A DNA stretch of 64,000 nt from Streptomyces sp. NBC_00525. GTDB taxonomy: Bacteria; Actinomycetota; Actinomycetes; Streptomycetales; Streptomycetaceae. The notes under the pieces are model-generated. The model was not told where the DNA came from, did no database searches, and saw only the letters and a program-made list of their open reading frames with translations. Location: the NCBI RefSeq assembly GCF_036346595.1, contig NZ_CP107834.1, positions 4,650,001 to 4,714,000 on the forward strand. The letters run 5' to 3'. Below, in pieces: positions 1-8,595 of the stretch. Position 1 is the first letter of the stretch. Each line of letters opens with the position of its first letter. A program made the translations under genes and the position numbers.

Positions 1-251
1 CGGGAGTAGGCGGGGTCCTCGGAGATCAGGCCCGCGGCGGCCTCGGTGGCCAGGGCGCGCAGCTCGGCCGCGTCGGACCGGGCGCTGCGGCCGCGCAGGG
101 CGGCGGCCGCGACCCGGCCGGGGTCGGTGTCGGGCAGGTCGGCGGTGAGGTCGGTCAGGGTCCGCAGCAGTGCGGTGCCGGGCCCGTCGCTCGCGGGTCC
201 GGTGGTTCCCGAACCGGCCGCCGCGGCCGGTTGTGCTGGCGCGATGGTCAC
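1..251 (-). CDS. nrdA: Ribonucleoside-diphosphate reductase alpha chain, N-terminal part (partial)
   Basis: Only the first 83 codons lie in the window; the gene runs off the left edge. The start is a GTG at 249-251 with a GAGGGAGAG ribosome site just upstream. The protein begins VTIAPAQPAAAAGSG and continues into a TALLRTLTDLTADLPDTD segment that I recognise from the N-terminus of Streptomyces class Ia reductase large subunits. The enzyme reduces ribonucleoside diphosphates to deoxy forms together with NrdB. The strongest support is the cobalamin riboswitch directly upstream: in Streptomyces the oxygen-dependent nrdAB genes are shut off by vitamin B12, which powers the alternative NrdJ enzyme. 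The catalytic residues lie outside the window. Confidence 0.75.
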   Translation of the reverse strand, partial: MTIAPAQPAAAAGSGTTGPASDGPGTALLRTLTDLTADLPDTDPGRVAAAALRGRSARSDAAELRALATEAAAGLISEDPAYS

Positions 252-399
252 GTGGTGCTCTCCCTCGCTCGGCTCTGGGCCGGCGGGGAGCGGGGGCAGC
301 CGGGCAGGAGCGGGCCCGGCGCGGGGCGGCACTCCGTACGGCGTCCACCGGCCCATCCCACGAGGCCCGGACGTCTGGGCGCCCGGTTCGGTCGAACCG

Positions 400-515
400 G
401 ACGCGCTGTCGGCAGGTCCTCGGACTCATGGGTGCGCGAAAGCGCACCGAATACACCGTTGCGGGACAGTTCCGGATTCGCACCGGATTCCCCTGCGGCG
501 ACAGCGAGGATGAGC
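400..515 (-). promoter_or_regulatory. Cobalamin (B12) riboswitch upstream of nrdA
   Basis: Read on the minus strand, positions 505 to 460 contain GGGGAATCCGGTGCGAATCC followed by GGAACTGTCCCGCAAC, the two most conserved blocks of the cobalamin aptamer core. The B12 box follows as GAGTCCGAGGACCTGCCGACAG around 430-411. A GC hairpin (GGTGCGCTTTCGCGCACC) sits between the core and the B12 box. An 8-bp hairpin, CCGGTTCG-AC-CGAACCGG (383-400), and about 130 nt of leader separate it from the nrdA start and could form the expression platform. High B12 should lower nrdA expression. Confidence 0.93.
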
Positions 516-517
516 AT

Positions 518-555
518 ACATGTGGGGGCTGCCCGATCGGGCAGCCCCCACATGT
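518..555 (-). terminator. Perfect 38-nt palindromic terminator
   Basis: Nineteen bases pair perfectly with the next nineteen (ACATGTGGGGGCTGCCCGA and its complement). It lies just after the stop of the symporter gene and just before the nrdA riboswitch, both on the minus strand, so it most likely ends the mctP transcript and insulates the riboswitch. No long T run follows, as is usual in Streptomyces. Confidence 0.8.
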
Positions 556-582
556 TGTGTCGTGCGGTTCGGACGCAGCCGG

Positions 583-2199
583 TCAGTGGCCGCCCGGCGC
601 CCCCGCGGTGGCCGGCGGGAGCTCGGCCTCGACGCCCGGATCGCCCGCGTCCGCGGTGTAGTCGGCCGGCGAGGTCTCGTCGATGCCCGCGGGCGCCTTG
701 ACGGCGTTCAGGACGAACGTCAGCACCACGGTGACCAGGACGTTCAGCACGAAGGCGGTCAGCCCGATGTAGCCGATCTCACCGAGGCCGGGGATCTCGT
801 CGGAGGAGCCGCCGAAGTGCTTCTGGGTCGGGCTGGCGACGCCGTACGCGGCGGCCGTGCCGTAGATCATCCCGGCCGCCCAGCCGGCCAGCAGCGCCCA
901 GCGGTGGAACCAGCGGGTGAACAGGCCGCCGACCAGGGCCGGCATCGTCTGGAGAATCCAGATCCCGCCGAGCAGCTGGAAGTTGATCGCGACCGTTTTG
1001 TCCATGGTGAGGACGAAGGCGAGCGCGCCGACCTTGACCAGCAGCGAGACCACCTTGGAGACCTTGGTCTCCTGTTCGGGCGTCGCGTCCGGCTTGAGGA
1101 AGTCCTTGTAGATGTTGCGGGTGAACAGGTTGGCCGCGGCGATGGACATGATCGCGGCCGGCACCAGGGCGCCGATGCCGATCGCGGCGAACGCCACCCC
1201 GGCGAACCAGTCGGGGAACATGTTCTCGAACAGCTGCGGGATGGCGAGCTGGCCGTTGTCCACCTTGACGCCGGCCGCGATCGCCATGAAGCCGAGCAGC
1301 GCCAGCAGGCCCAGCATCAGGGAGTACAGCGGCAGGATGGTGGTGTTGCGGCGGATCACCTCACGGCTGCGGCTGGAGAGCGTCGCCGTGATGGAGTGCG
1401 GGTACATGAACAGGGCGAGCGCGGAGCCGAGCGCCAGCGTGGCGTACCCCCACTGCCCGGCCTCGGCGGGCACCAGGCCGCCCGCGCCCGCTTCGGTGAA
1501 CTTGTCCCGGGCGGCGGCGAAGATGTCGTCGAAGCCGCCGAGCTTGATCGGGATGTAGATGATCGCCACCGCGATGACGAGGTAGATCAGCCCGTCCTTG
1601 ACGAACGCGATCAGCGCGGGCGCCCGCAGCCCCGAGGAGTAGGTGTACGCGGCGAGCACCGCGAAGGCGATGAGCAGCGGCAGGTCCTTGACGAACCAGT
1701 TGGTGTTCTCGCCGCCGCCGACGCCCATCACGTCCAGCACCGCCTGGATGCCGACGAGTTGGAGCGCGATGTACGGCATGGTGGCGAGGATGCCGGTGAC
1801 CGCGACGGCCAGCGAGAGCCCCTTGGAGCCGAAGCGGCCGCGCACGAAGTCCGAGGTGGTGACGTAGCCGTGCTTGTGCGAGACCGACCACAGCCGCGGC
1901 AGGAAGGTGAAGATCAGCGGGTACACCAGGATGGTGTAGGGCACCGCGAAGAAGCCGGCCGCGCCCGCCGCGTAGATCGCCGCCGGGACCGCGACGAAGG
2001 TGTACGCGGTGTAGAGGTCGCCGCCGAGCAGGAACCAGGTCACCCAGGTGCCGAACGACCGTCCGCCCAGGCCCCATTCGTCGAGGCTGGCCTCGTTGGC
2101 GGCCCGCCGCCAGCGGGCGGCCATGAAGCCCATGACCGTGACGGCCACGAAGAAGAAGATGAAGACGGCGAGCGCGACGCCGTTGACTCCGTCCGTCAT
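583..2199 (-). CDS. mctP: Sodium:solute symporter, monocarboxylate permease MctP-like
   Basis: This 538-residue membrane protein of the SSS family has about 13 hydrophobic segments. Residues 40-48 (DEWGLGGRS) and the TTSDFVRGRFGS stretch after the fourth segment are typical of the family. Such transporters take up solutes such as pyruvate, lactate or propionate with a cation. The gene starts with ATG at 2199 and overlaps the stop of the DUF3311 gene by 4 bp (ATGA), so the two are translated together. DUF3311-MctP pairs are common in actinobacteria. The C-terminal 40 residues are a charged cytoplasmic tail. The substrate assignment is by family only. Confidence 0.82.
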   Translation of the reverse strand: MTDGVNGVALAVFIFFFVAVTVMGFMAARWRRAANEASLDEWGLGGRSFGTWVTWFLLGGDLYTAYTFVAVPAAIYAAGAAGFFAVPYTILVYPLIFTFLPRLWSVSHKHGYVTTSDFVRGRFGSKGLSLAVAVTGILATMPYIALQLVGIQAVLDVMGVGGGENTNWFVKDLPLLIAFAVLAAYTYSSGLRAPALIAFVKDGLIYLVIAVAIIYIPIKLGGFDDIFAAARDKFTEAGAGGLVPAEAGQWGYATLALGSALALFMYPHSITATLSSRSREVIRRNTTILPLYSLMLGLLALLGFMAIAAGVKVDNGQLAIPQLFENMFPDWFAGVAFAAIGIGALVPAAIMSIAAANLFTRNIYKDFLKPDATPEQETKVSKVVSLLVKVGALAFVLTMDKTVAINFQLLGGIWILQTMPALVGGLFTRWFHRWALLAGWAAGMIYGTAAAYGVASPTQKHFGGSSDEIPGLGEIGYIGLTAFVLNVLVTVVLTFVLNAVKAPAGIDETSPADYTADAGDPGVEAELPPATAGAPGGH

Positions 2200-2450
2200 G
2201 CCGACGCACCCCCCTTGCGGGCGCGCTGGTCACGCTGCCACAGCTTGTACGCGACCATGGTGAGCACGGTGGAGATCAGTACCCAGAGCATCTGGTACCA
2301 GTAGAAGAACGGGATGCCGATGAAGGCGGGGTCGGTCTTCGCGTACGAGCCCACCCAGAGCATCGCCACGAACGGCGCGACGAGACAGAGCGCGATGACC
2401 ACTCTCGTCGGTGTGACGACGGGTGGTTTTCCTTCTGGTTCCTCCGGCAT
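2196..2450 (-). CDS. DUF3311 small membrane protein, symporter partner
   Basis: This 84-residue protein has two transmembrane segments (about residues 16-33 and 46-68) flanking a short FFYWYQ loop, and a basic C-terminus. The fold size and the position directly upstream of a sodium:solute symporter match the DUF3311 family, often annotated as an accessory subunit of the transporter. Its stop overlaps the start of mctP by 4 bp. The start ATG at 2450 gives the usual family length. The role is inferred from this pairing. Confidence 0.8.
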   Translation of the reverse strand: MPEEPEGKPPVVTPTRVVIALCLVAPFVAMLWVGSYAKTDPAFIGIPFFYWYQMLWVLISTVLTMVAYKLWQRDQRARKGGASA

Positions 2451-2569
2451 GGCGGTGTCTCCGTCCCCTCGTTGATCATCTGTGATGCGCAGGGAATCTA
2501 GGGGGAGGGTCCGGCCGGCGTCACCCCCTGGCGGGGCCGCGGTGCGATGAACGGTCGTTACGGAACGCC

Positions 2570-2603
2570 GAACGGCCCCCGGAGGTGGGTCCGGGGGCCG
2601 TTC
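2570..2603 (-). terminator. Terminator downstream of dasR
   Basis: GAACGGCCCCCGGA (2570-2583) pairs perfectly with TCCGGGGGCCGTTC (2590-2603) around a 6-nt loop. It lies 22 bp after the dasR stop codon. Confidence 0.8.
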
Positions 2604-2625
2604 ACAAGGACATGCGTACGAGGGG

Positions 2626-3396
2626 TCAGTCCAGCGGCCGCTTGAGCCGGGCCACGAACTTGTAGCGGTCGCCGCGGTAGACGGAGCGCACCCACTCGAC
2701 CGGCTCGCCCTGCTCGTCCAGCGAGTGCCGGGAGAGCATCAGCATCGGCAGGCCCACGTCCGTGCCGAGCAGTCCGGCCTCGCGCGGAGTGGCCAGCGAG
2801 GTCTCGATGGTCTCCTCGGCCTCCGCCAGCCGGACGTCGTACACCTCGGACAGCGCGGTGTAGAGCGAGGTGTACTTCACCAGCGAACGGCGCAGCGCCG
2901 GGAAGCGCTTGGCCGAGAGGTGAGTGGTCTCGATGGCCATCGGCTCACCGCTCGCCAGACGCAGGCGCTCGATGCGCAGGACGCGTCCGCCGGCGCTGAT
3001 GTCGAGCAGCCCGGCGAGGGTGTCGTCGGCGGTGACGTAGCCGATGTCCAGGAGCTGCGAGGTGGGTTCGAGCCCCTGGGCACGCATGTCCTCGGTGTAC
3101 GAGGTGAGTTGCAGGGCCTGGGAGACCTTCGGTTTGGCGACGAAGGTGCCCTTGCCCTGGATGCGCTCCAGCCGGCCCTCGACGACCAGTTCCTGGAGCG
3201 CCTGGCGCACGGTGGTGCGCGAGGTGTCGAACTCCGCCGCCAGGGTCCGTTCCGGGGGAACGGGGGTGCCTGGCGGCATGGTGTCCGTCATGTCGAGGAG
3301 ATGTCGCTTCAGCCGGTAGTACTTAGGCACACGCGCGGTCCGCGTACCGGCTCCCGCGCCCGTCTCGTTGTCCGTACTGCCCCCGTCGGCACCCAT
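2626..3396 (-). CDS. dasR: GntR/HutC-family regulator DasR
   Basis: DasR is the global repressor of chitin and N-acetylglucosamine use and links nutrient state to development and antibiotics in Streptomyces. It binds dre operators and is released by glucosamine-6-phosphate or related effectors. The protein has an N-terminal winged helix, with the recognition segment [19 protein letters not shown], followed by a UTRA effector domain ending in [15 protein letters not shown]. Divergent dasA and nearby nagB fit. I chose ATG at 3396 (256 aa, close to the 254 aa I recall for S. coelicolor), preceded by GGGGAGG. A GTG at 3432 after GGAGGA and an ATG at 3468 are in-frame alternatives. A CTTATA block at 3532-3537 could be its -10 (TATAAG) on the minus strand. 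Confidence 0.95.
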   Translation of the reverse strand: MGADGGSTDNETGAGAGTRTARVPKYYRLKRHLLDMTDTMPPGTPVPPERTLAAEFDTSRTTVRQALQELVVEGRLERIQGKGTFVAKPKVSQALQLTSYTEDMRAQGLEPTSQLLDIGYVTADDTLAGLLDISAGGRVLRIERLRLASGEPMAIETTHLSAKRFPALRRSLVKYTSLYTALSEVYDVRLAEAEETIETSLATPREAGLLGTDVGLPMLMLSRHSLDEQGEPVEWVRSVYRGDRYKFVARLKRPLD

Positions 3397-3553
3397 GGCC
3401 CGCCTCCCCGACTGCTGCGTTGCTGCCGTCACCGGCTCCTCCGTCTGTCGCGGCTCACATGGTGGCACGGTCCGGTCACGGCTGGTCGCCCTCCCTCAGG
3501 TGTCGGTCCTATAACGGACGCGAGTGCACTTCTTATACACCCTTGACACCCCT

Positions 3554-3569
3554 AAAGGTCTAGGCCAAG
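3554..3569. promoter_or_regulatory. dre-like DasR site 1 between dasR and dasA
   Basis: The core AGGTCTAGGCCA (3556-3567) matches 10 of 12 bases of the palindromic core TGGTCTAGACCA. It lies 25 bp from the second site and about 20 bp from a putative dasR -10, so it could serve dasR autoregulation as well as dasA. Confidence 0.65.
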
Positions 3570-3578
3570 CTCCCGGTA

Positions 3579-3594
3579 ACTGGTCTAAACCATT
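3579..3594. promoter_or_regulatory. dre (DasR-responsive element) site 2 upstream of dasA
   Basis: ACTGGTCTAAACCATT matches the consensus ACTGGTCTAGACCACT at 14 of 16 positions. It lies 85 bp upstream of the dasA start, where a repressor would block the dasA promoter. DasR is encoded next door. Confidence 0.88.
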
Positions 3595-3678
3595 AAAGAC
3601 CAGGTCCCAGCCCCAGAGGTACTCGTCGACGTTTTCGCGCGGTGGGGAGGGGGTTGCAGCATCCCTGAGGAGGGTGGC

Positions 3679-4980
3679 GTGAAGCGCAAGCTCATCGCGG
3701 CGATCGGCGTCGCGGGCATGTTGGTTTCTGTTGCGGCGTGTGGTGGCTCCGACAGCAAGGACTCGGCGAAGGACCCGAAGGACCGCAAGGAAGACCTGAC
3801 TGTCTGGCTCATGGGCGAAGCCCAGACGACCTGGCCCGAGCTGGTCAAGGACGTCAACGCCCAGTTCAAGAAGAAGTACCCGAACGTCAACGTCAAGGTT
3901 CAGTACCAGGGCTGGGCCGACAAGGTCAAGAAGCTCGACACCTCCCTCGGCGGCGACAAGTTCCCGGACGTTGTCGAGCTCGGCAACACCGAGACGATGC
4001 AGTACATCCTCAATGGTGCTCTCGGCGAGATCGACCCCTCGAAGTACGAGAACTCCGACACGTGGATCAAGGGCCTCAAGGACACCTGCTCCTTCGAGGG
4101 CAAGATCTACTGCGTGCCTTACTACGCCAGTGCCCGTCTGGCGGTCTACAACAAGGACATGCTGAAGGACGCCACCGGCAGCGACGCCCTTCCGCAGACC
4201 GAGGACGAGTTCCTCAAGGCCATGGACAAGGTCTCGGCCAACCTGGCGAAGAAGGACAAGCGCGCTTCGTCCCTCTACTACCCCGGTCGTTACTGGTACG
4301 CCGCGATGTCCTACGTCGCGGCCGAGGGCGGCCAGATCGCCAAGTACGACGAGGGTGCGAAGGAGTGGAAGGCCACGCTCTCCACCCCGGAGGCGCAGAA
4401 GGGCATCCAGCACTTCATCGACCTGGTCAAGAAGTACAACAAGGCCGACCAGCTGAAGGACGAGCAGGACCACGCCAACGTCATGGCCAACGAGAAGGCC
4501 GCGGTCATCTACGGCCAGGCCTGGGAGGCCGGCGGGGTCACCACGGGCGAGAACGGCAACCCGAAGCTCGAGGGCAAGATCGCGACGGCCGGTATGCCCG
4601 GCCCGAACGGCAAGGCGCTCCCGTCCTTCATCGGTGGCTCGGACCTCGCGACCATCTCCAAGTCGAAGGTCCAGGACCTCGGCCAGGAGTGGATCTCCCT
4701 CTTCACGAACGCGAAGTCCATGGAGGTCCTCGCGTCGAAGAACATCCTCCCGAACAACGAGAAGCAGCTTGAGCCGCTGAAGTCGAAGCCGGAGACGGCC
4801 TCCATCGCCAACGCGGTGCCGGACGCCTGGTTCACGCCGATCGCGCCGGGCTGGGCCTCCATCGAGAAGGAGGACATCCTGGAGAACATGCTCCTCGCGG
4901 TCCTCAAGGGGACGTCCGTCGCCGACGCCACGAAGAAGGCCGACAGCGAGATCGACGCCCTGATCAACAAGAAGGCCTGA
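3679..4980 (+). CDS. dasA: DasA, chitobiose/GlcNAc ABC transporter lipoprotein
   Basis: This extracellular sugar-binding lipoprotein captures N,N'-diacetylchitobiose for import through DasB-DasC, powered by the shared ATPase MsiK encoded elsewhere. The 433-residue protein has a lipoprotein signal peptide (MKRKLIAAIG..., lipobox VAAC with Cys21). The rest is a family 1 solute-binding fold, with the TVWLMGEAQTTWP start and an AWFTPIAPGWASIE segment near the C-terminus. GTG at 3679 follows GAGGAGGG. Two dre sites lie upstream and a strong hairpin lies downstream, so dasA should be made in excess over the permease genes. Confidence 0.94.
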   Translation: MKRKLIAAIGVAGMLVSVAACGGSDSKDSAKDPKDRKEDLTVWLMGEAQTTWPELVKDVNAQFKKKYPNVNVKVQYQGWADKVKKLDTSLGGDKFPDVVELGNTETMQYILNGALGEIDPSKYENSDTWIKGLKDTCSFEGKIYCVPYYASARLAVYNKDMLKDATGSDALPQTEDEFLKAMDKVSANLAKKDKRASSLYYPGRYWYAAMSYVAAEGGQIAKYDEGAKEWKATLSTPEAQKGIQHFIDLVKKYNKADQLKDEQDHANVMANEKAAVIYGQAWEAGGVTTGENGNPKLEGKIATAGMPGPNGKALPSFIGGSDLATISKSKVQDLGQEWISLFTNAKSMEVLASKNILPNNEKQLEPLKSKPETASIANAVPDAWFTPIAPGWASIEKEDILENMLLAVLKGTSVADATKKADSEIDALINKKA

Positions 4981-4996
4981 GCCTTCTGATCGCCAG

Positions 4997-5032
4997 GCGG
5001 GGGCCCGGCGCAGCCGGGCCCCCGCTCCTTTT
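4997..5032 (+). terminator. Terminator/attenuator between dasA and dasB
   Basis: A 13-bp perfect stem (4997-5009 with 5013-5025) closes a GCA loop and is followed by TCCTTTT. It sits 16 bp after the dasA stop and 60 bp before dasB. Partial termination here would give more binding protein than permease. Confidence 0.85.
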
Positions 5033-5092
5033 GCACAAGAACGCCGCATTTTCCGGGGCCCTCCCCGGACCCGCGATTGGAAGGTCAGCCAC

Positions 5093-6106
5093 GTGACTGC
5101 CGCCGATACCAAGGCCGCCGGGCCACCGGTCCCTGTACCACGTGATCCGAAGGCGGACGGGGGCCCGCTGTCCGAGCAGGGCGGCAACGGCCCCCTCAAG
5201 CAGAAGAGGAAGCGGAAGAAGGGCGAACTGCTGCCCTATCTGCTGATTCTCCCGGCGATCGTGGCGATCGCCGCCGTCTATCTCTACCCACTCGGCAAGA
5301 CCGTAGTCATGTCCTTCCAGGACCTGGGCCGGCGCGAGCTGTGGACCGGAGATCCCGCACCCTGGGTCGGCTTCGACCAGTTCACCAACATCCTCGGTGA
5401 CTCCGAGTTCTGGTGGGTGACCTTCCGCACCATCGTCTTCATGGCCGTCTGTGTGACGCTCACCATGGGCATCGGTCTGCTGATCTCCCTGCTGATGCGC
5501 CGGCTGTCCAACTGGGTGCGGCTCGTCCTGACCTTCTGCCTCATCGCCGCCTGGGCGATGCCGCTGATGGTCGCCGCCTCCATCTTCCGGTTCATGGCCG
5601 ACTCCGACTACGGCCTCATCAACACCCTCATCGCGAAGGTCGTCGGCGAGGACTGGCTCGGCCACAACTGGTACGTAAACCCGATCCAGGGCTTCGCGAT
5701 CATCACCCTGCTGGTGGTCTGGGGTGCCATCCCCTTCGTCGTCGTCACCCTGTACGCCGCCCTCACCCAGGTCCCCCAGGAACTGGAGGAGGCCGCCTCC
5801 CTCGACGGCGCGACCAGCTTCGGCATCTTCCGCTACGTGACCTGGCCGGTCATCAAGCCGGTGTTCAGCATGGTCGCCACGCTGTCGGTGATCTGGGACT
5901 TCAACGTCTTCGGTCAGATCTGGCTGCTGCGCGGCAACAAGCCCGAGCCCGAGTACGAGACCCTCGGCCTCTACTCCTACTCGAAGGCCTTCGAGTCCAC
6001 CTCCTTCAGCCAGGGCACCGCGATCGCCCTGATCACGGTGATCATGCTGTCCGTGGTGGCCGTGTACTACCTGCGCCAGCTCATGAAGACGGGAGAGGTC
6101 GAATGA
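5093..6106 (+). CDS. dasB: DasB, sugar ABC transporter permease
   Basis: This 337-residue inner-membrane permease of the MalF type has about six transmembrane segments after a basic, lysine-rich cytoplasmic N-terminus (residues 35-45). The EAA loop that docks the ATPase is visible as EELEEAASLDGATSFGIFR. The start is GTG at 5093 with GGAAGG upstream. It overlaps dasC by 4 bp. With DasC it forms the membrane channel for chitobiose delivered by DasA. No ATPase gene is present in the cluster, as expected for systems served by MsiK. Confidence 0.93.
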   Translation: MTAADTKAAGPPVPVPRDPKADGGPLSEQGGNGPLKQKRKRKKGELLPYLLILPAIVAIAAVYLYPLGKTVVMSFQDLGRRELWTGDPAPWVGFDQFTNILGDSEFWWVTFRTIVFMAVCVTLTMGIGLLISLLMRRLSNWVRLVLTFCLIAAWAMPLMVAASIFRFMADSDYGLINTLIAKVVGEDWLGHNWYVNPIQGFAIITLLVVWGAIPFVVVTLYAALTQVPQELEEAASLDGATSFGIFRYVTWPVIKPVFSMVATLSVIWDFNVFGQIWLLRGNKPEPEYETLGLYSYSKAFESTSFSQGTAIALITVIMLSVVAVYYLRQLMKTGEVE

Positions 6107-6966
6107 GCACCACGACCGACACACCACAGGTCCTGCGTCCGGACCGCAAGAAATCCCGCTTCGGGCTCAACATCCTCGGCCTCGTCATCGCGGCCTTCAT
6201 GGTCTTCCCGGTCTACTGGCTGGTCATCAGCGCCCTGCGGCCCAGCCGTGAGATCCGCTCGTACGACCAGACGCTGTGGCCCTCCTCGTTCACCTTCGAC
6301 AACTTCGTCAAGGCCACCGAGCAGCCGAACTTCTACACCGCGATCCAGTCCAGCCTCATCGTCACGATCGTCGCCGTCGCCGGCGGCATGATCATCGCCA
6401 CCCTGGCGGCCCTGGCCATCGGCCGGTTCCGCTTCTTCGGCCGCAAGTCCCTGGTCCTCATCCTCATCCTGGTCCAGATGCTGCCGCCGACGGCGATGCT
6501 CATCCCGATCTACACCCTGCTCAACGCCATGGGTGGCATCGACGAGTACTGGAGCCTGATCGTCGTCTACCTGGTCTCCACCCTGCCGTTCGCGACGATC
6601 ATGATCCGCGGCTTCGTGGTGAACATCCCGGTGGAGCTGGAGGAGTCCGCCATGGTGGACGGCTGCACCCGCTTCGGCGCCTTCCGCCGCGTGATCCTCC
6701 CGCTGCTGGCGCCCGGCCTCGCCGCCGCCTCGATCTTCGCGCTCGTGAACGCGTGGAACGAGTACCTCTTCGCCTACATCCTGATCAACGACAACTCCAA
6801 GTACACGCTCAACGTGTGGCTGATGACGTTCACCAGTGAGCGCGGTACGGACTACGGTGCCCTGATGGCGGCGTCGACCATGATCGCCCTTCCGGTCGTC
6901 ATCTTCTTCATGTTCGTGCAGAAGAAGATGGCCGCGGGTCTCACCTCCGGTGCCGTGAAGGGATAA
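6103..6966 (+). CDS. dasC: DasC, sugar ABC transporter permease
   Basis: This 287-residue MalG-type permease has six transmembrane segments. The EAA loop reads VELEESAMVDGCTRFGAFR. The start ATG at 6103 overlaps the dasB stop (ATGA). It is the second channel half of the DasABC importer. The next gene, a GH3 hexosaminidase, begins 9 bp later, so uptake and cleavage of chitobiose are probably cotranscribed. Confidence 0.93.
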   Translation: MSTTTDTPQVLRPDRKKSRFGLNILGLVIAAFMVFPVYWLVISALRPSREIRSYDQTLWPSSFTFDNFVKATEQPNFYTAIQSSLIVTIVAVAGGMIIATLAALAIGRFRFFGRKSLVLILILVQMLPPTAMLIPIYTLLNAMGGIDEYWSLIVVYLVSTLPFATIMIRGFVVNIPVELEESAMVDGCTRFGAFRRVILPLLAPGLAAASIFALVNAWNEYLFAYILINDNSKYTLNVWLMTFTSERGTDYGALMAASTMIALPVVIFFMFVQKKMAAGLTSGAVKG

Positions 6967-6975
6967 CGCCGCCCC

Positions 6976-8514
6976 ATGACCACCCTCGTATCCACCACGG
7001 ACACCGTCACCCGCGACGCTCTCGCCGTCCTGCAGCCCGGCTTCACCGGCACCACGGCACCGGATTGGCTGCTGCGCCGGGTCGGCGAAGGACTCTCCTC
7101 CGTCGCCCTGTTCGGCCGGAACGTCGAGACGCCCGAGCAGATCGCCGCGCTCACCGCCCGGCTCAGGGCCGAGCGGGACGACGTGCTCGTCGCCATCGAC
7201 GAGGAGAGCGGCGACGTCACCCGCCTGGAGGTCCGCCAGGGCTCCTCCTTCCCCGGCAACCTGGCGCTCGGCACGGTCGACGACGCGGACCTGACCCGCG
7301 CCGTCGCCCACGAGCTGGGCCGCCGGCTCGCCGAGTGCGGGGTCAACCTCAACTGGGCCCCGTCCGCGGACGTCAACTCCAACCCCGGCAACCCGGTCAT
7401 CGGCGTCCGCTCCTTCGGCGCCGAACCGGAGCTGGTCGCCCGGCACACCGCCGCCTACATCGAGGGCCTCCAGGCCGCCGGCGTGGCCGCCTGCACCAAG
7501 CACTTCCCCGGCCACGGCGACACCGCGGTCGACTCGCACCACGCGATGCCGCGCATCGACGTGGACCTGGAGACCCTGCACGCACGGGAACTGGTGCCCT
7601 TCCGGGCGGCCATCGCGGCCGGCTCCAAGTCGGTGATGAGCGCGCACATCCTGCTGCCCGCGCTCGACCCGGACCGCCCGGCGACGCTCAGCCCCCAGAT
7701 CCTCACCGGGCTGCTGCGCCGGGACATGGGGTACGAGGGGCTCATCGTGACCGACGCCGTGGAGATGCAGGCCATCGCCTCGACGTACGGGATCGAGCAC
7801 GGTTCCGTCCTCGCCATCGCGGCCGGGGCCGACGCGCTCTGCGTCGGCGGCGGGCTCGACGACGAGGACACCGTGATCCGGCTGCGCGACGCGCTGGTCG
7901 CCGCGGTGCGCTCCGGTGAACTTCCCGAGGAGCGGCTCGCCGACGCCGCCGCACGGGTACGGGCCCTCGCGTCCTGGGCGCGGGAGGCCAGGGGGGCCGG
8001 CCGGGAGCCGGGCGCGGAAGTGCAGGAGGGGACCGCGCCCGGCACCGCACGGAGCACCGGCGTCGCCTCGGACATCGGCCTGGTGGCCGCCCGCCGCGCG
8101 GTGAAGGTGACCGGCACGCCGGAACCGCTCACCGGCCCGGCGTACGTGGCCGCCTTCACCCCGGTCGCCAACATCGCGGTCGGCGACGAGACCCCGTGGG
8201 GCCTCGCGGCCGAGCTGGAGCGCCTGGTCCCGGGCACCGGGACCGACACGTACGACAGCGAGTCCGAGGCCCCGGCCGCGGCCGCGCTGGCGGCGGCGGG
8301 GGAGCGGCGCATCGTCGCCGTCGTCCGTGACGCCCACCGTCACCCGTGGATGGGCGAGGCCCTGGACGCGCTGCTGGCGGCGCGCCCGGACACCGTCGTG
8401 GTCGAGATGGGCGTGCCCCAGGCCGAGCCGCGGGGTGCCCTGTACATCGCGACGCACGGCGCCGCCCGCGTCTGCGGCCAGGCGGCCGCGGAGATCATCG
8501 CGGGTACCGCGTAA
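6976..8514 (+). CDS. GH3 beta-N-acetylhexosaminidase (NagZ-like), intracellular
   Basis: This 512-residue protein has no signal peptide, so it probably acts in the cytoplasm on chitobiose imported by DasABC, releasing N-acetylglucosamine. The family 3 N-acetylglucosaminidase signature KHFPGHGDT is at residues 175-183. The histidine-aspartate dyad of this loop serves as acid/base in NagZ enzymes. The probable nucleophile is Asp260 in VTDAVEM. Residues 360-512 form a second domain that most short NagZ proteins lack. ATG at 6976 lies 9 bp after dasC. A large palindromic terminator follows. A role in peptidoglycan recycling is also possible. Confidence 0.88.
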   Translation: MTTLVSTTDTVTRDALAVLQPGFTGTTAPDWLLRRVGEGLSSVALFGRNVETPEQIAALTARLRAERDDVLVAIDEESGDVTRLEVRQGSSFPGNLALGTVDDADLTRAVAHELGRRLAECGVNLNWAPSADVNSNPGNPVIGVRSFGAEPELVARHTAAYIEGLQAAGVAACTKHFPGHGDTAVDSHHAMPRIDVDLETLHARELVPFRAAIAAGSKSVMSAHILLPALDPDRPATLSPQILTGLLRRDMGYEGLIVTDAVEMQAIASTYGIEHGSVLAIAAGADALCVGGGLDDEDTVIRLRDALVAAVRSGELPEERLADAAARVRALASWAREARGAGREPGAEVQEGTAPGTARSTGVASDIGLVAARRAVKVTGTPEPLTGPAYVAAFTPVANIAVGDETPWGLAAELERLVPGTGTDTYDSESEAPAAAALAAAGERRIVAVVRDAHRHPWMGEALDALLAARPDTVVVEMGVPQAEPRGALYIATHGAARVCGQAAAEIIAGTA

Positions 8515-8517
8515 CAC

Positions 8518-8570
8518 CGCATACGAAAGGGCCGGGACACCTTCACGGTGTCCCGGCCCTTTCGTATGCG
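8518..8570. terminator. Bidirectional terminator between the das operon and nagB
   Basis: A perfect 24-bp stem (8518-8541 with 8547-8570) surrounds a TTCAC loop, with an AAAGG/CCTTT block inside the arms. It separates the plus-strand hexosaminidase gene from the convergent minus-strand nagB gene. Confidence 0.9.
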
Positions 8571-8595
8571 CGGAGTGCGCGGGCGGCGGGGGAGC

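Noticed and set aside
520..2304. A 594-codon plus-strand frame opposite the symporter gene
   Set aside because: Composition is rich in Arg, Gly, Asp and Gln with no recognisable domain, and it covers the complement of a clear membrane transporter and a terminator palindrome.
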